Notes: generated by a model not told the origin, from the sequence alone. A DNA stretch of 64,000 nt from Archivesica marissinica (GCA_014843695.1 CM026390.1:13184904-13248903); one strand, 5' to 3'; shown: positions 44,381 through 60,150, counted from the first letter of the stretch. Numbers and translations: made by a program.

Positions 44381-44712
44381 GTTAATTGTTTTGAAAATCC
44401 ACAGTCTTACAAAAATACTGAACATCTTTTACACATTTTTATATTTGAAGATACATGTACAGGTAATACAATTGGCATATAATCATAAATGAACATGTAT
44501 ATTTAGTTCTTTGGAAACAGTCGATATGTGCGACCTTTTCTGTTTTTACAGTTAAATTATGTGACCGTATATAATCTACGTTGTTCTCTCTTTGAGAACC
44601 GTATATTTGTATGAATAAATAGTTCAAGTAATTGTAGCAGACGACAAATTATAAATGTGTTTCTTATATGTAACTGACAACTCTTGAACTATGTCATGGA
44701 ATTTCATTATAT

Positions 44713-44773
44713 GTGGCTGTCCGATTAGCACAGTGGTTAGCGCGCTCGCTTCTCACCAATGCAACCCGGGTTC
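44713..44773 (+). mobile_element. SINE family B head fragment
   Basis: GTGGCTGTCCGATTAGCACA through AATGCAACCCGGGTTC. Homology ends at the B box, where the 46-bp array starts. Confidence 0.88.
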
Positions 44774-47700
44774 TAATATCTGGACAAATCATTCTAGATA
44801 CCTGATCTAATATAATCGGGATAAATCATATCAGATACCTGACGCAGTAGCGGATCTAAGATCGGGATAAATCATATCAGATACCTGACGAAGTAGCGGA
44901 TCTAAGATCGGGATAAATCATATCAGATACCTGACGAAGTAGCGGATCTAAGATCGGGATAAATCATATCAGATACCTGACGAAGTAGCGGATCTAAGAT
45001 CGGGATAAATCATATCAGATACCTGACGAAGTAGCGGATCTAAGATCGGGATAAATCATATCAGATACCTGACGCAGTAGCGGATCTAAGATCGGGATAA
45101 ATCATATCAGATACCTGACGCAGTAGCGGATCTAAGATCGGGATAAATCATATCAGATACCTGACGCAGTAGCGGATCTAAGATCGGGATAAATCATATC
45201 AGATACCTGACGCAGTAGCGGATCTAAGATCGGGATAAATCATATCAGATACCTGACGCAGTAGCGGATCTAAGATCGGGATAAATCATATCAGATACCT
45301 GACGCAGTAGCGGATCTAAGATCGGGATAAATCATATCAGATACCTGACGCAGTAGCGGATCTAAGATCGGGATAAATCATATCAGATACCTGACGTAGT
45401 AGCGGATCTAAGATAGGGATAAATCATATCAGATACCTGACGCAGTAGCGGATCTAAGATCGGGATCAATCATATCAGATACCTGACGCAGTAGCGGATC
45501 TAAGATCGGGATAAATCATATCAGATACCTGACGAAGTAGCGGTTCTAAGATCGGGATAAATCATATCAGATACCTGACGAAGTAGCGGATCTAAGATCG
45601 GGATAAATCATATCAGATACCTGACGCAGTAGCGGATCTAAGATCGGGATAAATCATGTCAGATACCTGACGCAGTAGCGGATCTAAGATCGGGATAAAT
45701 CATATCAGATACCTGACGCAGTAGCGGATCTAAGATCGGGATAAATCATATCAGATACCTGACGAAGTAGCGGATCTAAGATCGGGATAAATCATATCAG
45801 ATACCTGACGAAGTAGCGGATCTAAGATCGGGATAAATCATATCAGATACCTGACGAAGTAGCGGATCTAAGATCGGGATAAATCATATCAGATACCTGA
45901 CGCAGTAGCGGATCTAAGATCGGGATAAATCATATCAGATACCTGACGCAGTAGCGGATCTAAGATCGGGATAAATCATATCAGATACCTGACGCAGTAG
46001 CGGATCTAAGATCGGGATAAATCATATCAGATACCTGACGCAGTAGCGGATCTAAGATCGGGATAAATCATATCAGATACCTGACGCAGTAGCGGATCTA
46101 AGATCGGGATAAATCATATCAGATACCTGACGCAGTAGCGGATCTAAGATCGGGATAAATCATATCAGATACCTGACGCAGTAGCGGATCTAAGATCGGG
46201 ATAAATCATATCAGATACCTGACGCAGTAGCGGATCTAAGATCGGGATAAATCATATCAGATACCTGACGCAGTAGCGGTTCTAAGATAGGGATAAATCA
46301 TATCAGATACCTGACGCAGTAGCGGATCTAAGATCGGGATCAATCATATCAGATACCTGACGCAGTAGCGGATCTAAGATCGGGATAAATCATATCAGAT
46401 ACCTGACGAAGTAGCGGTTCTAAGATCGGGATAAATCATATCAGATACCTGACGAAGTAGCGGATCTAAGATCGGGATAAATCATATCAGATACCTGACG
46501 CAGTAGCGGATCTAAGATCGGGATAAATCATATCAGATACCTGACGCAGTAGCGGATCTAAGATCGGGATAAATCATATCAGATACCTGACGAAGTAGCG
46601 GATCTAAGATCGGGATAAATCATATCAGATACCTGACGAAGTAGCGGATCTAAGATCGGGATAAATCATATCAGATACCTGACGCAGTAGCGGATCTAAG
46701 ATCGGGATAAATCATATCAGATACCTGACGCAGTAGCGGATCTAAGATCGGGATCAATCATATCAGATACCTGACGCAGTAGCGGATCTAAGATCGGGAT
46801 AAATCATATCAGATACCTGACGAAGTAGCGGTTCTAAGATCGGGATAAATCATATCAGATACCTGACGCAGTAGCGGATCTAAGATCGGGATAAATCATA
46901 TCAGATACCTGACGCAGTAGCGGATCTAAGATCGGGATAAATCATATCAGATACATGACGAAGTAGCGGATCTAAGATCGGGACCTATCCTGCCAGATAC
47001 CTAACGCAGTAACGGATCTAAGATCGGGACCTATCCTGCCAGATACCTGACGCAGTAGCGGATCTAAGATCTGGACAAATCATGTCAGATACCTGACGCA
47101 GTAGCGGATCGAAGATCGGGACACATCCTGCCAGATACCTGACGCAGTAGCGGATCTAAGATCGGGACCTCTCCTGCCAGATACCTGACGCAGTAACGGA
47201 TCTAAAATCTGGACAAATCCTGCCAGATACCTAACGCAGTAGCGGATCTAAGATCTGGATAAATCATGTCAGATACCTGACGCAGTAGCGGATCGAAGAT
47301 CGGGACACATCCTGCCAGATACCTGACGCAGTAGCGGATCTAAGATCTGGACAAATCCTGCCAGATACCTGACGCAGTAGCGGATCTAAGATCTGGACAA
47401 ATCCTGCCAGATACCCGACGCAGTAGCGGATCTAAAATCTGGACAAATCCTGCCAGATACCCGACGCAGTAGCGGATCTAAGATCTGGACAAATCCTGCC
47501 AGATACCTGACGCAGTAGCGGATCTAAGATCGGGACAAACCCTGCCAGATACCTGACACAGTAGCGGATCTAAGATCTGGACAAACCCTGCCAGATACGT
47601 TACGCAGTAGCGGATCTAAGATCTGGACAAATCGTGCCAGATACCTGATGCAGTAGCGGATCTAAGATCTGGACAAACCCTGCCAGATACCTGACGCAGT

Positions 47701-50700
47701 AGTGGATCTAAGATCTGGACAAATCCTGCCAGATACCTAACGCAGTAGCGGATCTAAGATCTGGACAAATCATGTCAGATACCTGACGCAGTAGCGGATC
47801 TAAGATCGGGACAAACCCTGCCAGATACCTGACGCAGTAGCGGATCTAAGATCTGGACAAACCCTGCCAGATACGTTACGCAGTAGTGGATCTAAGATCT
47901 GGACAAATCGTGCCAGATACGTTACGCAGTAGCGGATCTAAGATCTGGACAAACTCTGCCAGATACCTGACGCAGTAGCGGATCTAAGATCTGGACAAAT
48001 CCTGCCAGATACCTAACGCAGTAGCGGATCTAAGATCGGGATAAATCATATCAGATACCTGACGCAGTAGCGGATCTAAGATCGGGATAAATCATATCAG
48101 ATACCTGACGCAGTAGCGGATCTAAGATAGGGATAAATCATATCAGATACCTGACGCAGTAGCGGATCTAAGATCGGGATCAATCATATCAGATACCTGA
48201 CGCAGTAGCGGATCTAAGATCGGGATAAATCATATCAGATACCTGACGAAGTAGCGGATCTAAGATTGGGATAAATCATATCAGATACCTGACGCAGTAG
48301 CGGATCTAAGATCGGGATAAATCATATCAGATACCTGACGCAGTAGCGGATCTAAGATCGGGATCAATCATATCAGATACCTGACGCAGTAGCGGATCTA
48401 AGATCGGGATAAATCATATCAGATACCTGACGAAGTAGCGGTTCTAAGATCGGGATAAATCATATCAGATACCTGACGAAGTAGCGGATCTAAGATCGGG
48501 ATAAATCATATCAGATACCTGACGCAGTAGCGGATCTAAGATCGGGATAAACCCTGCCAGATACCTGACGCAGTAGCGGATCTAAGATCGGGATAAATCA
48601 TATCAGATACCTGACGCAGTAGCGGATCTAAGATCGGGATAAATCATATCAGATACCTGACGCAGTAGCGGATCTAAGATCGGGATCAATCATATCAGAT
48701 ACCTGACGCAGTAGCGGATCTAAGATCGGGATAAATCATATCAGATACCTGACGAAGTAGCGGTTCTAAGATCGGGATAAATCATATCAGATACCTGACG
48801 CAGTAGCGGATCTAAGATCGGGATAAATCATATCAGATACCTGACGCAGTAGCGGATCTAAGATCGGGATAAATCATATCAGATACATGACGAAGTAGCG
48901 GATCTAAGATCGGGACCTATCCTGCCAGATACCTAACGCAGTAACGGATCTAAGATCGGGACCTATCCTGCCAGATACCTGACGCAGTAGCGGATCTAAG
49001 ATCTGGACAAATCATGTCAGATACCTGACGCAGTAGCGGATCGAAGATCGGGACACATCCTGCCAGATACCTGACGCAGTAGCGGATCTAAGATCGGGAC
49101 CTCTCCTGCAAGATACCTGACGCAGTAACGGATCTAAAATCTGGACAAATCCTGCCAGATACCTAACGCAGTAGCGGATCTAAGATCTGGATAAATCATG
49201 TCAGATACCTGACGCAGTAGCGGATCGAAGATCGGGACACATCCTGCCAGATACCTGACGCAGTAGCGGATCTAAGATCTGGACAAATCCTGCCAGATAC
49301 CTGACGCAGTAGCGGATCTAAGATCTGGACAAATCCTGCCAGATACCCGACGCAGTAGCGGATCTAAAATCTGGACAAATCCTGCCAGATACCCGACGCA
49401 GTAGCGGATCTAAGATCTGGACAAATCCTGCCAGATACCTGACGCAGTAGCGGATCTAAGATCGGGACAAACCCTGCCAGATACCTGACACAGTAGCGGA
49501 TCTAAGATCTGGACAAACCCTGCCAGATACGTTACGCAGTAGCGGATCTAAGATCTGGACAAATCGTGCCAGATACCTGATGCAGTAGCGGATCTAAGAT
49601 CTGGACAAACCCTGCCAGATACCTGACGCAGTAGTGGATCTAAGATCTGGACAAATCCTGCCAGATACCTAACGCAGTAGCGGATCTAAGATCTGGACAA
49701 ATCATGTCAGATACCTGACGCAGTAGCGGATCTAAGATCGGGACAAACCCTGCCAGATACCTGACGCAGTAGCGGATCTAAGATCTGGACAAACCCTGCC
49801 AGATACGTTACGCAGTAGTGGATCTAAGATCTGGACAAATCGTGCCAGATACGTTACGCAGTAGCGGATCTAAGATCTGGACAAACTCTGCCAGATACCT
49901 GACGCAGTAGCGGATCTAAGATCTGGACAAATCCTGCCAGATACCTAACGCAGTAGCGGATCTAAGATCGGGATAAATCATATCAGATACCTGACGCAGT
50001 AGCGGATCTAAGATCGGGATAAATCATATCAGATACCTGACGCAGTAGCGGATCTAAGATAGGGATAAATCATATCAGATACCTGACGCAGTAGCGGATC
50101 TAAGATCGGGATCAATCATATCAGATACCTGACGCAGTAGCGGATCTAAGATCGGGATAAATCATATCAGATACCTGACGAAGTAGCGGATCTAAGATTG
50201 GGATAAATCATATCAGATACCTGACGCAGTAGCGGATCTAAGATCGGGATAAATCATATCAGATACCTGACGCAGTAGCGGATCTAAGATCGGGATCAAT
50301 CATATCAGATACCTGACGCAGTAGCGGATCTAAGATCGGGATAAATCATATCAGATACCTGACGAAGTAGCGGTTCTAAGATCGGGATAAATCATATCAG
50401 ATACCTGACGAAGTAGCGGATCTAAGATCGGGATAAATCATATCAGATACCTGACGCAGTAGCGGATCTAAGATCGGGACAAACCCTGCCAGATACCTGA
50501 CGCAGTAGCGGATCTAAGATCGGGATAAATCATATCAGATACCTGACGAAGTAGCGGATCTAAGATCGGGATAAATCATATCAGATACCTGACGCAGTAG
50601 CGGATCTAAGATCGGGATAAATCATATCAGATACCTGACGAAGTAGCGGATCTAAGATCAGGATAAATCATATCAGATACCTGACGCAGTAGCGGATCTA

Positions 50701-53700
50701 AGATCAGGACACATCCTGCCAGATACCTGACGCAGTAGCGGATCTAAGATCTGGACACATCCGGCCAGATACCTAACGCAGTAGCGGATCTAAGATCTGG
50801 ACACATCCTGCCAGATACCTGATGCAGTAGCGAATCTGGACAAATCCTGCCAGATACCTGACGCAGTAGCGGATCTAAGATCTGGACAAGTCATGCCAGA
50901 TACCTGACGCAGTAGCGGATCTAAGATCTGGACAAATCCTGCCAGATACCCGACGCAGTAGCGGATCTAAGAGCTGGACAAGTCATGCCAGATACCTGAC
51001 GCAGTAGCGGATCTAAGATCTGGACAAATCCTGCCAGATACCCGACGAAGTAGCGGATCTAAGATCTGGACAAATCCTGCCAGATACCCGACGCAGTAGC
51101 GGATCTAAGATCTGGACAAACCCTGCCAGATACCTGACGCAGTAGCGGATCTAAGATCTGGACAAATCCTGCCAGATACCTAACGCAGTAGCGGATCTAA
51201 GATCTGGACAAATCATGTCAGATACCTGACGCAGTAGCGGATCTAAGATCGGGACCTATCCTGCCAGATACCTAACGCAGTAACGGATCTAAGATAGGGA
51301 CCTATCATGCCAGATACCCGACGCAGTAGCGGATCTAAGATCGGGACCTATCCTGCCAGATACCTGACGCAGCAACGGATCTAAGATCTGGACAAATCCT
51401 GCCAGATACCTAACGCAGTAGCGGATCTAAGATCTGGACAAATCATGTCAGATACCTGACGCAATAGCGGATCGAAGATCGGGACACATCCTGCCAGATA
51501 CCTGACGCAGTAGCGGATCTAATATCTGGACAAATCCTGCCAGATACCTGACGCAGTAGTGGATCTAAGATCGGGTCAAATCATGTCAGATACCTGACGC
51601 AGTAGCGGATCTAAAATTGGGACAAACTCAGCCAGATACCTGACGCAGTAGCGGATCTAAGATCTGGACAAACCCTGCCAGATACCTGACGCAGTAGCGG
51701 ATCTAAGATTTGGACAAACCCTGCCAGATACGTTACGCAGTAGCCGATCTAAGATCTGGACAAATCGTGCCAGATACCTGTTGCAGTAGCGGATCTAAGA
51801 TCGGGACAACTCATGCCAGATATCTGACGCAGTAGCGGATCTAAGATCTGGACAAATCCTGCCAGATACCTGACGCAGTAGCGGATCTAAGATCGGGTCA
51901 AATCATGTCAGATACCTGACGCAGTAGCGGATCTAAGATCTGGACAAACCCTGCCAGATACCTGACGCAGTAGCGGATCTAAGATTTGGACAAACCCTGC
52001 CAGATACGTTACGCAGTAGCGGATCTAAGATCTGGACAAATCGTGCCAGATACCTGTTGCAGTAGCGGATCTAAGATCGGGACAACTCATGCCAGATACC
52101 TGACGCAGTAGCGGATCTAAGATCGGGACAAATCCTGCCAGATACCTGACGCAGTAGCGGATCTAAGATCGGGACAAATCCTGCCTGATACCTTACATAG
52201 TAGCGGAACTAGGATCTGGACAAATCATGGAAGATCTGGACATGTCATGCCAGATACCTGACGCAGTAGCGGATCTAAGATCTGGACAAATTCTGCCAGA
52301 TACCTGACGCAGTAGCGGATCTAAGATCTGGACAAACCCTGCCAGATACGTTACGCAGTAGCGGATCTAAGATCTGGACAAATCGTGCCAGATACCTGAT
52401 GCAGTAGCGGATCTATGATCTGGACAAATCCTGCCAGATACCCGACGCAGTAGCGGATCTAAGATCTGGACAAATCATGCCAGATATCTGACGCAGTAGC
52501 GGATCTAAGATCTGGAAAAATCATGACAGATACCTGACGCAGTAGCGGATCTAAGATCTGGACAAGTCATGCCAGATACCTGACGCAGTAGCGGATCTAA
52601 GATCTGGACAAATCCTGCCAGATACCCGACGCAGTAGCGGATCTAAGAGCTGGACAAGTCATGCCAGATACCTGACGCAGTAGCGGATCTAAGATCTGGA
52701 CAAATCCTGCCAGATACCCGACGAAGTAGCGGATCTAAGATCTGGACAAATCCTGCCAGATACCCGACGCAGTAGCGGATCTAAGATCTGGACAAACCCT
52801 GCCAGATACCTGACGCAGTAGCGGATCTAAGATCTGGACAAATCCTGCCAGATACCTAACGCAGTAGCGGATCTAAGATCTGGACAAATCATGTCAGATA
52901 CCTGACGCAGTAGCGGATCTAAGATCGGGACCTATCCTGCCAGATACCTAACGCAGTAACGGATCTAAGATCGGGACCTATCCTGCCAGATACCTGACGC
53001 AGTAGCGGATCTAAGATCTGGACAAATCATGTCAGATACCTGACGCAGTAGCGGATCGAAGATCGGGACACATCCTGCCAGATACCTGACGCAGTAGCGG
53101 ATCTAAGATCGGGACCTCTCCTGCCAGATACCTGACGCAGTAACGGATCTAAAATCTGGACAAATCCTGCCAGATACCTAACGCAGTAGCGGATCTAAGA
53201 TCTGGACAAATCATGTCAGATACCTGACGCAGTAGCGGATCTAAGATCGGGACACATCCTGCCAGATACCTGACGCAGTAGCGGATCTAAGATCTGGACA
53301 AATCCTGCCAGATACCTGACGCAGTAGCGGATCTAAGATCTGGACAAATCCTGCCAGATACCCGACGAAGTAGCGGATCTAAGATCTGGACAAATCCTGC
53401 CAGATACCCGACGCAGTAGCGGATCTAAGATCGGGACAAACCCTGCCAGATACCTGACGCAGTAGCGGATCTAAGATCTGGACAAACCCTGCCAGATACG
53501 TAACGCAGTAGCGGATCTAAGATCTGGACAAATCATGTCAGATACCTGACGCAGTAGCGGATCTAAGATCGGGACAAACCCTGCCAGATACCTGACGCAG
53601 TAGCGGATCTAAGATCTGGACAAACCATGCCAGATACATTACGCAGTAGTGGATCTAAGATCTGGACAAATCGTGCCAGATACGTTACGCAGTAGCGGAT

Positions 53701-56700
53701 CTAAGATCTGGACAAACCCTGCCAGATACCTGACGCAGTAGCGGATCTAAGATCTGGACAAATCCTGCCAGATACCTAACGCAGTAGCGGATCTAAGATC
53801 TGGACAAATCATGTCAGATACCTGACGCAGTAGCGGATCTAAGATCGGGACCTATCCTGCCAGATACCTGATGCAGTAGCGGATCTAAGATCGGGACATA
53901 TCCTGCCAGATACCTGACGCAGTAACGGATCTAAGATCTGGACAAATCCTGCCAGATACCTAACGCAGTAGCGGATCTAAGATCTGGACACATCCTGCCA
54001 GATACCCGATGCAGTAGCGGATCTAAGATCGGGACAAATCCTGCCAGATACCCGACGCAGTAGCAGATCTGGACAAATCCTGCCAGATACCCGACGCAGT
54101 AGCGGATCTAAGATCTGGACAAACCCTGCCAGATACTAGACGCAGTAGCGGATCTAAGATCGGGACCTATCCTGCCAGATACCTGACGCAGTAACGGATC
54201 TAAGATCGGGACCTTTCCTGCCAGATACCCGACGCAGTAGCGGATCTAAGATCGGGACCTATCCTGCCAGATACCTGACGCAGCAACGGATCTAAGATCT
54301 GGACAAATCCTGCCAGATACCTAACGCAGTAGCGGATCTAAGATCTGGACAAATCATGTCAGATACCTGACGCAGTAGTGGATCGAAGATCGGGACACAT
54401 CCTGCCAGATACCTGACGCAGTAGCGGATCTAAGATCTGGACAAATCCTGCCAGATACCTGACGCAGTAGCGGATCTAAGATCGGGTCAAATCATGTCAG
54501 ATACCTGACGCAGTAGCTGATCTAAGATTGGGACAAACTCTGCCAGATACCTGACGCAGTAGCGGATCTAAGATCTGGACAAACCCTGCCAGATACCTGA
54601 CGCAGTAGCGGATCTAAGATTTGGACAAACCCTGCCAGATACGTTACGCAGTAGCGGATCTAAGATCTGGACAAATCATGCCAGATACCTGTTGCAGTAG
54701 CGGATCTAAGATCGGGACAACTCATGCCAGATACCTGACGCAGTAGCGGATCTAAGATCGGGACAAATCCTGCCAGATACCTGACGCAGTAGCGGATCTA
54801 AGATCGGGACAAATCCTGCCTGATACCTTACATAGTAGCGGAACTAGGATCTGGACAAATCATGGAAGATCTGGACATGTCATGCCAGATACCTGACGCA
54901 GTAGCGGATCTAAGATCTGGACAAATTCTGCCAGATACCTGACGCAGTAGCGGATCTAAGATCTGGACAAACCCTGCCAGATACGTTACGCAGTAGCGGA
55001 TCTAAGATCTGGACAAATCGTGCCAGATACCTGATGCAGTAGCGGATCTATGATCTGGACAAATCCTGCCAGATACCCGACGCAGTAGCGGATCTAAGAT
55101 CTGGACAAATCATGCCAGATATCTGACGCAGTAGCGGATCTAAGATCTGGAAAAATCATGACAGATACCTGACGCAGTAGCGGATCTAAGATCTGGACAA
55201 GTCATGCCAGATACCTGACGCAGTAGCGGATCTAAGATCTGGACAAATCCTGCCAGATACCCGACGCAGTAGCGGATCTAAGAGCTGGACAAGTCATGCC
55301 AGATACCTGACGCAGTAGCGGATCTAAGATCTGGACAAATCCTGCCAGATACCCGACGAAGTAGCGGATCTAAGATCTGGACAAATCCTGCCAGATACCC
55401 GACGCAGTAGCGGATCTAAGATCTGGACAAACCCTGCCAGATACCTGACGCAGTAGCGGATCTAAGATCTGGACAAATCCTGCCAGATACCTAACGCAGT
55501 AGCGGATCTAAGATCTGGACAAATCATGTCAGATACCGGACGCAGTAGCGGATCTAAGATCGGGACCTATCCTGCCAGATACCTAACGCAGTAACGGATC
55601 TAAGATCGGGACCTATCCTGCCAGATACCTGACGCAGTAGCGGATCTAAGATCTGGACAAATCATGTCAGATACCTGACGCAGTAGCGGATCGAAGATCG
55701 GGACACATCCTGCCAGATACCTGACGCAGTAGCGGATCTAAGATCGGGACCTCTCCTGCCAGATACCTGACGCAGTAACGGATCTAAAATCTGGACAAAT
55801 CCTGCCAGATACCTAACGCAGTAGCGGATCTAAGATCTGGACAAATCATGTCAGATACCTGACGCAGTAGCGGATCGAAGATCGGGACACATTCTGCCAG
55901 ATACCTGACGCAGTAGCGGATCTAAGATCTGGACAAATCCTGCCAGATACCTGACGCAGTAGCGGATCTAAGATCTGGACAAATCCTGCCAGATACCCGA
56001 CGCAGTAGCGGATCTAAGATCTGGACAAATCCTGGCAGATACCCGACGCAGTAGCGGATCTAAGATCTGGACAAATCCTGCCAGATACCTGACGCAGTAG
56101 CGGATCTAAGATCGGGACAAACCCTGCCAGATACCTGACGCAGTAGCGGATCTAAGATCTGGACAAACCCTGCCAGATGCGTTACGCAGTAGCGGATCTA
56201 AGATCTGGACAAATCGTGCCAGATACCTGACGCAGTAGCGGATCTAAGATCTGGACAAATCCTGCCAGATACCTAACGCAGTAGCGGATCTAAGATCTGG
56301 ACAAATCATGTCAGATACCTGACGCAGTAGCGGATCTAAGATCGGGACAAACCCTGCCAGATACCTGACGCAGTAGCGGATCTAAGATCTGGACAAACCC
56401 TGCCAGATACATTACGCAGTAGTGGATCTAAGATCTGGACAAATCGTGCCAGATACCTTACGCAGTAGCGGATCTAAGATCTGGACAAATCCTGCCAGAT
56501 ACCTGACGCAGTAGCGGATCTAAGATCTGGACAAACCCTGCCAGATACGTTACGCAGTAGCGGATCTAAGATCTAGACAAATCGTGCCAGATACCTGATG
56601 CAGTAGCGGATCTATGATCTGGACAAATCCTGCCAGATACCCGACGCAGTAACGGATCTAAGATCTGGACAAATCATGCCAGATATCTGACGCAGTAGCG

Positions 56701-59640
56701 GATCTAAGATCTGGAAAAATCATGACAGATACCTGACGCAGTAGCGGATCTAAGATCTGGACAAGTCATGCCAGATACCTGACGCAGTAACGGATCTAAG
56801 ATCTGGACAAATCCTGCCAGATACCCGACGCAGTAGCGGATCTAAGAGCTGGACAAGTCATGCCAGATACCTGACGCAGTAGCGGATCTAAGATCTGGAC
56901 AAATCCTGCCAGATACCCGACGAAGTAGCGGATCTAAGATCTGGACAAATCCTGCCAGATACCCGACGCAGTAGCGGATCTAAGATCTGGACAAACCCTG
57001 CCAGATACCTGACGCAGTAGCGGATCTAAGATCTGGACAAATCCTGCCAGATACCTAACGCAGTAGCGGATCTAAGATCTGGACAAATCATGTCAGATAC
57101 CTGACGCAGTAGCGGATCTAAGATCGGGACCTATCCTGCCAGATACCTAACGCAGTAACGGATCTAAGATCGGGACCTATCCTGCCAGATACCTGACGCA
57201 GTAGCGGATCTAAGATCTGGACAAATCATGTCAGATACCTGACGCAGTAGCGGATCGAAGATCGGGACACATCCTGCCAGATACCTGACGCAGTAGCGGA
57301 TCTAAGATCGGGACCTCTCCTGCCAGATACCTGACGCAGTAACGGATCTAAAATCTGGACAAATCCTGCCAGATACCTAACGCAGTAGCGGATCTAAGAT
57401 CTGGACAAATCATGTCAGATACCTGACGCAGTAGCGGATCGAAGATCGGGACACATCCTGCCAGATACCTGACGCAGTAGCGGATCTAAGATCTGGACAA
57501 ATCCTGCCAGATACCTGACGCAGTAGCGGATCTAAGATCTGGACAAATCCTGCCAGATACCCGACGCAGTAGCGGATCTAAGATCTGGACAAATCCTGCC
57601 AGATACCCGACGCAGTAGCGGATCTAAGATCTGGACAAATCCTGCCAGATACCTGACGCAGTAGCGGATCTAAGATCGGGACAAACCCTGCCAGATACCT
57701 GACGCAGTAGCGGATCTAAGATCTGGACAAACCCTGCCAGATACGTTACGCAGTAGCGGATCTAAGATCTGGACAAATCGTGCCAGATACCTGACGCAGT
57801 AGCGGATCTAAGATCTGGACAAATCCTGCCAGATACCTAACGCAGTAGCGGATCTAAGATCTGGACAAATCATGTCAGATACCTGACGCAGTAGCGGATC
57901 TAAGATCGGGACAAACCCTGCCAGATACCTGACGCAGTAGCGGATCTAAGATCTGGACAAACCCTGCCAGATACATTACGCAGTAGTGGATCTAAGATCT
58001 GGACAAATCGTGCCAGATACGTTACGCAGTAGCGGATCTAAGATCTGGACAAACCCTGCCAGATACCTGACGCAGTAGCGGATCTAAGATCTGGACAAAT
58101 CCTGCCAGATACCTAACGCAGTAACGGATCTAAGATCTGGACAAATCATGTGAGATACCTGACGCAGTAGCGGATCTAAGATCGGGACCTATCCTGCCAG
58201 ATACCTGATGCAGTAGCGGATCTAAGATCGGGACCTATCCTGCGAGATACCTGACGCAGTAACGGATCTAAGATCTGGACAAATCCTGCCAGATACCTAA
58301 CGCAGTAGCGGATCTAAGATCTGGACACATCCTGCCAGATACCCGATGCAGTAGCGGATCTAAGATCGGGACAAATCCTGCCAGATACCCGACGCAGTAG
58401 CAGATCTGGACAAATCCTGCCAGATACCCGACGCAGTAGCGGATCTAAGATCTGGACAAACCCTGCCAGATACTAGACGCAGTAGCGGATCTAAGATCGG
58501 GACCTATCCTGCCAGATACCTGACGCAGTAACGGATCTAAAATCGGGACCTATCCTGCCAGATACCCGACGCAGTAGCGGATCTAAGATCGGGACCTATC
58601 CTGCCAGATACCTGACGCAGCAACGGATCTAAGATCTGGACAAATCCTGCCAGATACCTAACGCAGTAGCGGATCTAAGATCTGGACAAATCATGTTAGA
58701 TACCTGACGCAGTAGCGGATCGAAGATCGGGACACATCCTGCCAGATACCTGACGCAGTAGCGGATCTAAGATCGGGTCAAATCATGTCAGATACCTGAC
58801 GCAGTAGCGGATCTAAGATTGGGACAAACTCTGCCAGATACCTGACGCAGTAGCGGATCTAAGATCTGGACAAACCCTGCCAGATACCTGACGCAGTAGC
58901 GGATCTAAGATTTGGACAAACCCTGCCAGATACGTTACGCAGTAGCGGATCTAAGATCTGGACAAATCGTGCCAGATACCTGTTGCAGTAGCGGATCTAA
59001 GATCGGGACAACTCATGCCAGATACCTGACGCAGTAGCGGATCTAAGATCGGGACAAATCCTGCCTGATACCTTACATAGTAGCGGAACTAGGATCTGGA
59101 CAAATCATGGAAGATCTGGACATGTCATGCCAGATACCTGACGCAGTAGCGGATCTAAGATCTGGACAAATTCTGCCAGATACCTGACGCAGTAGCGGAT
59201 CTAAGATCTGGACAAACCCTGCCAGATACGTTACGCAGTAGCGGATCTAAGATCTGGACAAATCGTGCCAGATACCTGATCTATGATCTGGACAAATCCT
59301 GCCAGATACCCGACGCAGTAGCGGATCTAAGATCTGGACAAATCATGCCAGATACCTGACGCAGTAGCAGATCTAAGATCTGGACAAGTCATGACAGATA
59401 TTTGACGCAGTAGCGGATCTAAGATCTGGACAAGTCATGACAGATACCGGACGCAGTAGCGGATCTAAGATCGGGACAAATCCTGCCAGATACCTAACGC
59501 AGTAGCAGATCGGGACAAATCATGTCAGATACCTGACGCAGTAGCGGATCTAAGATCTGGACAAATCCTGCCAGATACCTGATGCAGTAGCGGATCTAAG
59601 ATCTGGACAAATCCTGCCAGATATCTGACGCAGTAGCGGA
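44774..59640. repeat. 46-bp satellite array, 14.9 kb, about 320 copies
   Basis: Unit GGATCTAAGATCGGGATAAA, TCATATCAGATACCTGACGC, AGTAGC (46 bp). Two subfamilies: A with CGGGATAAATCATATC and B with CTGGACAAATCCTGCC. They alternate in blocks (A to about 46980, B to 48020, A to 48900, B to 49970, A to 50690, then mainly B). Every unit holds the palindrome GATCT-A-AGATC. Long-range copies are obvious: ATACATGACGAAG at 46951 and 48893, and the aberrant CATGGAAGATCTGGACATG at about 52227, 54862 and 59107. No coding capacity. Confidence 0.97.
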
Positions 59641-59826
59641 AGACCCAGATGCCCCCTGCAAGCAGTATTTCATGCACGGACAGGTATCTGGTAGAATCAC
59701 CTACCTATTAGAAACCAGCTGGATAGCTTCCGCATTTGAAAATATTTGACACATGAAATAATTTGACGCCTACACATGGATTTGAACAAGCAATTTGAAG
59801 CCAACACCGTAACCACTTGACCCCCT
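59641..59826 (-). mobile_element. SINE family C, decayed
   Basis: CAGCTGGATAGCTTCCGC, AAATAATTTGACGCC, head remnant CACCGTAACCACTTGACC. Borders the array end. Confidence 0.72.
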
Positions 59827-59862
59827 ATATTACAGTGTTGCTGTTGAATTGCACATCACAGC

Positions 59863-60150
59863 ACAGATCTGTAGTCCACTGGTAACACGCTGGACTGATA
59901 ATCCAGGGATTGCAGGTTCGATCCACCCGTCTGACCATAATAAAATTAACAGTCTTTCAGATGGGACATTAAACCGAGGTCTCGTGTCGGTGCTGTATAC
60001 CGTGTATGTGAAAGAACCAGAGGAGATTCTGGAATGGGTCTCTGTCTGTATCATTGCACTAGCCTTCAAAATCTAAAATGACTAATCTCTTCAGGAGGCG
60101 TCGCTCATATTGGCAACCGGTAGCGACGATAAATAAACGTAAAACACACT
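59863..60150 (+). mobile_element. SINE family A, complete
   Basis: Head CAGATCTGTAGTCCACTGG, B box GGTTCGATCCACCC, tail GGCAACCGGTAGCGACG. Confidence 0.88.

Noticed and set aside
44774..59640. CRISPR-like array
   Set aside because: There are no unique spacers; the whole 46-bp unit repeats, and the setting is a metazoan genome.
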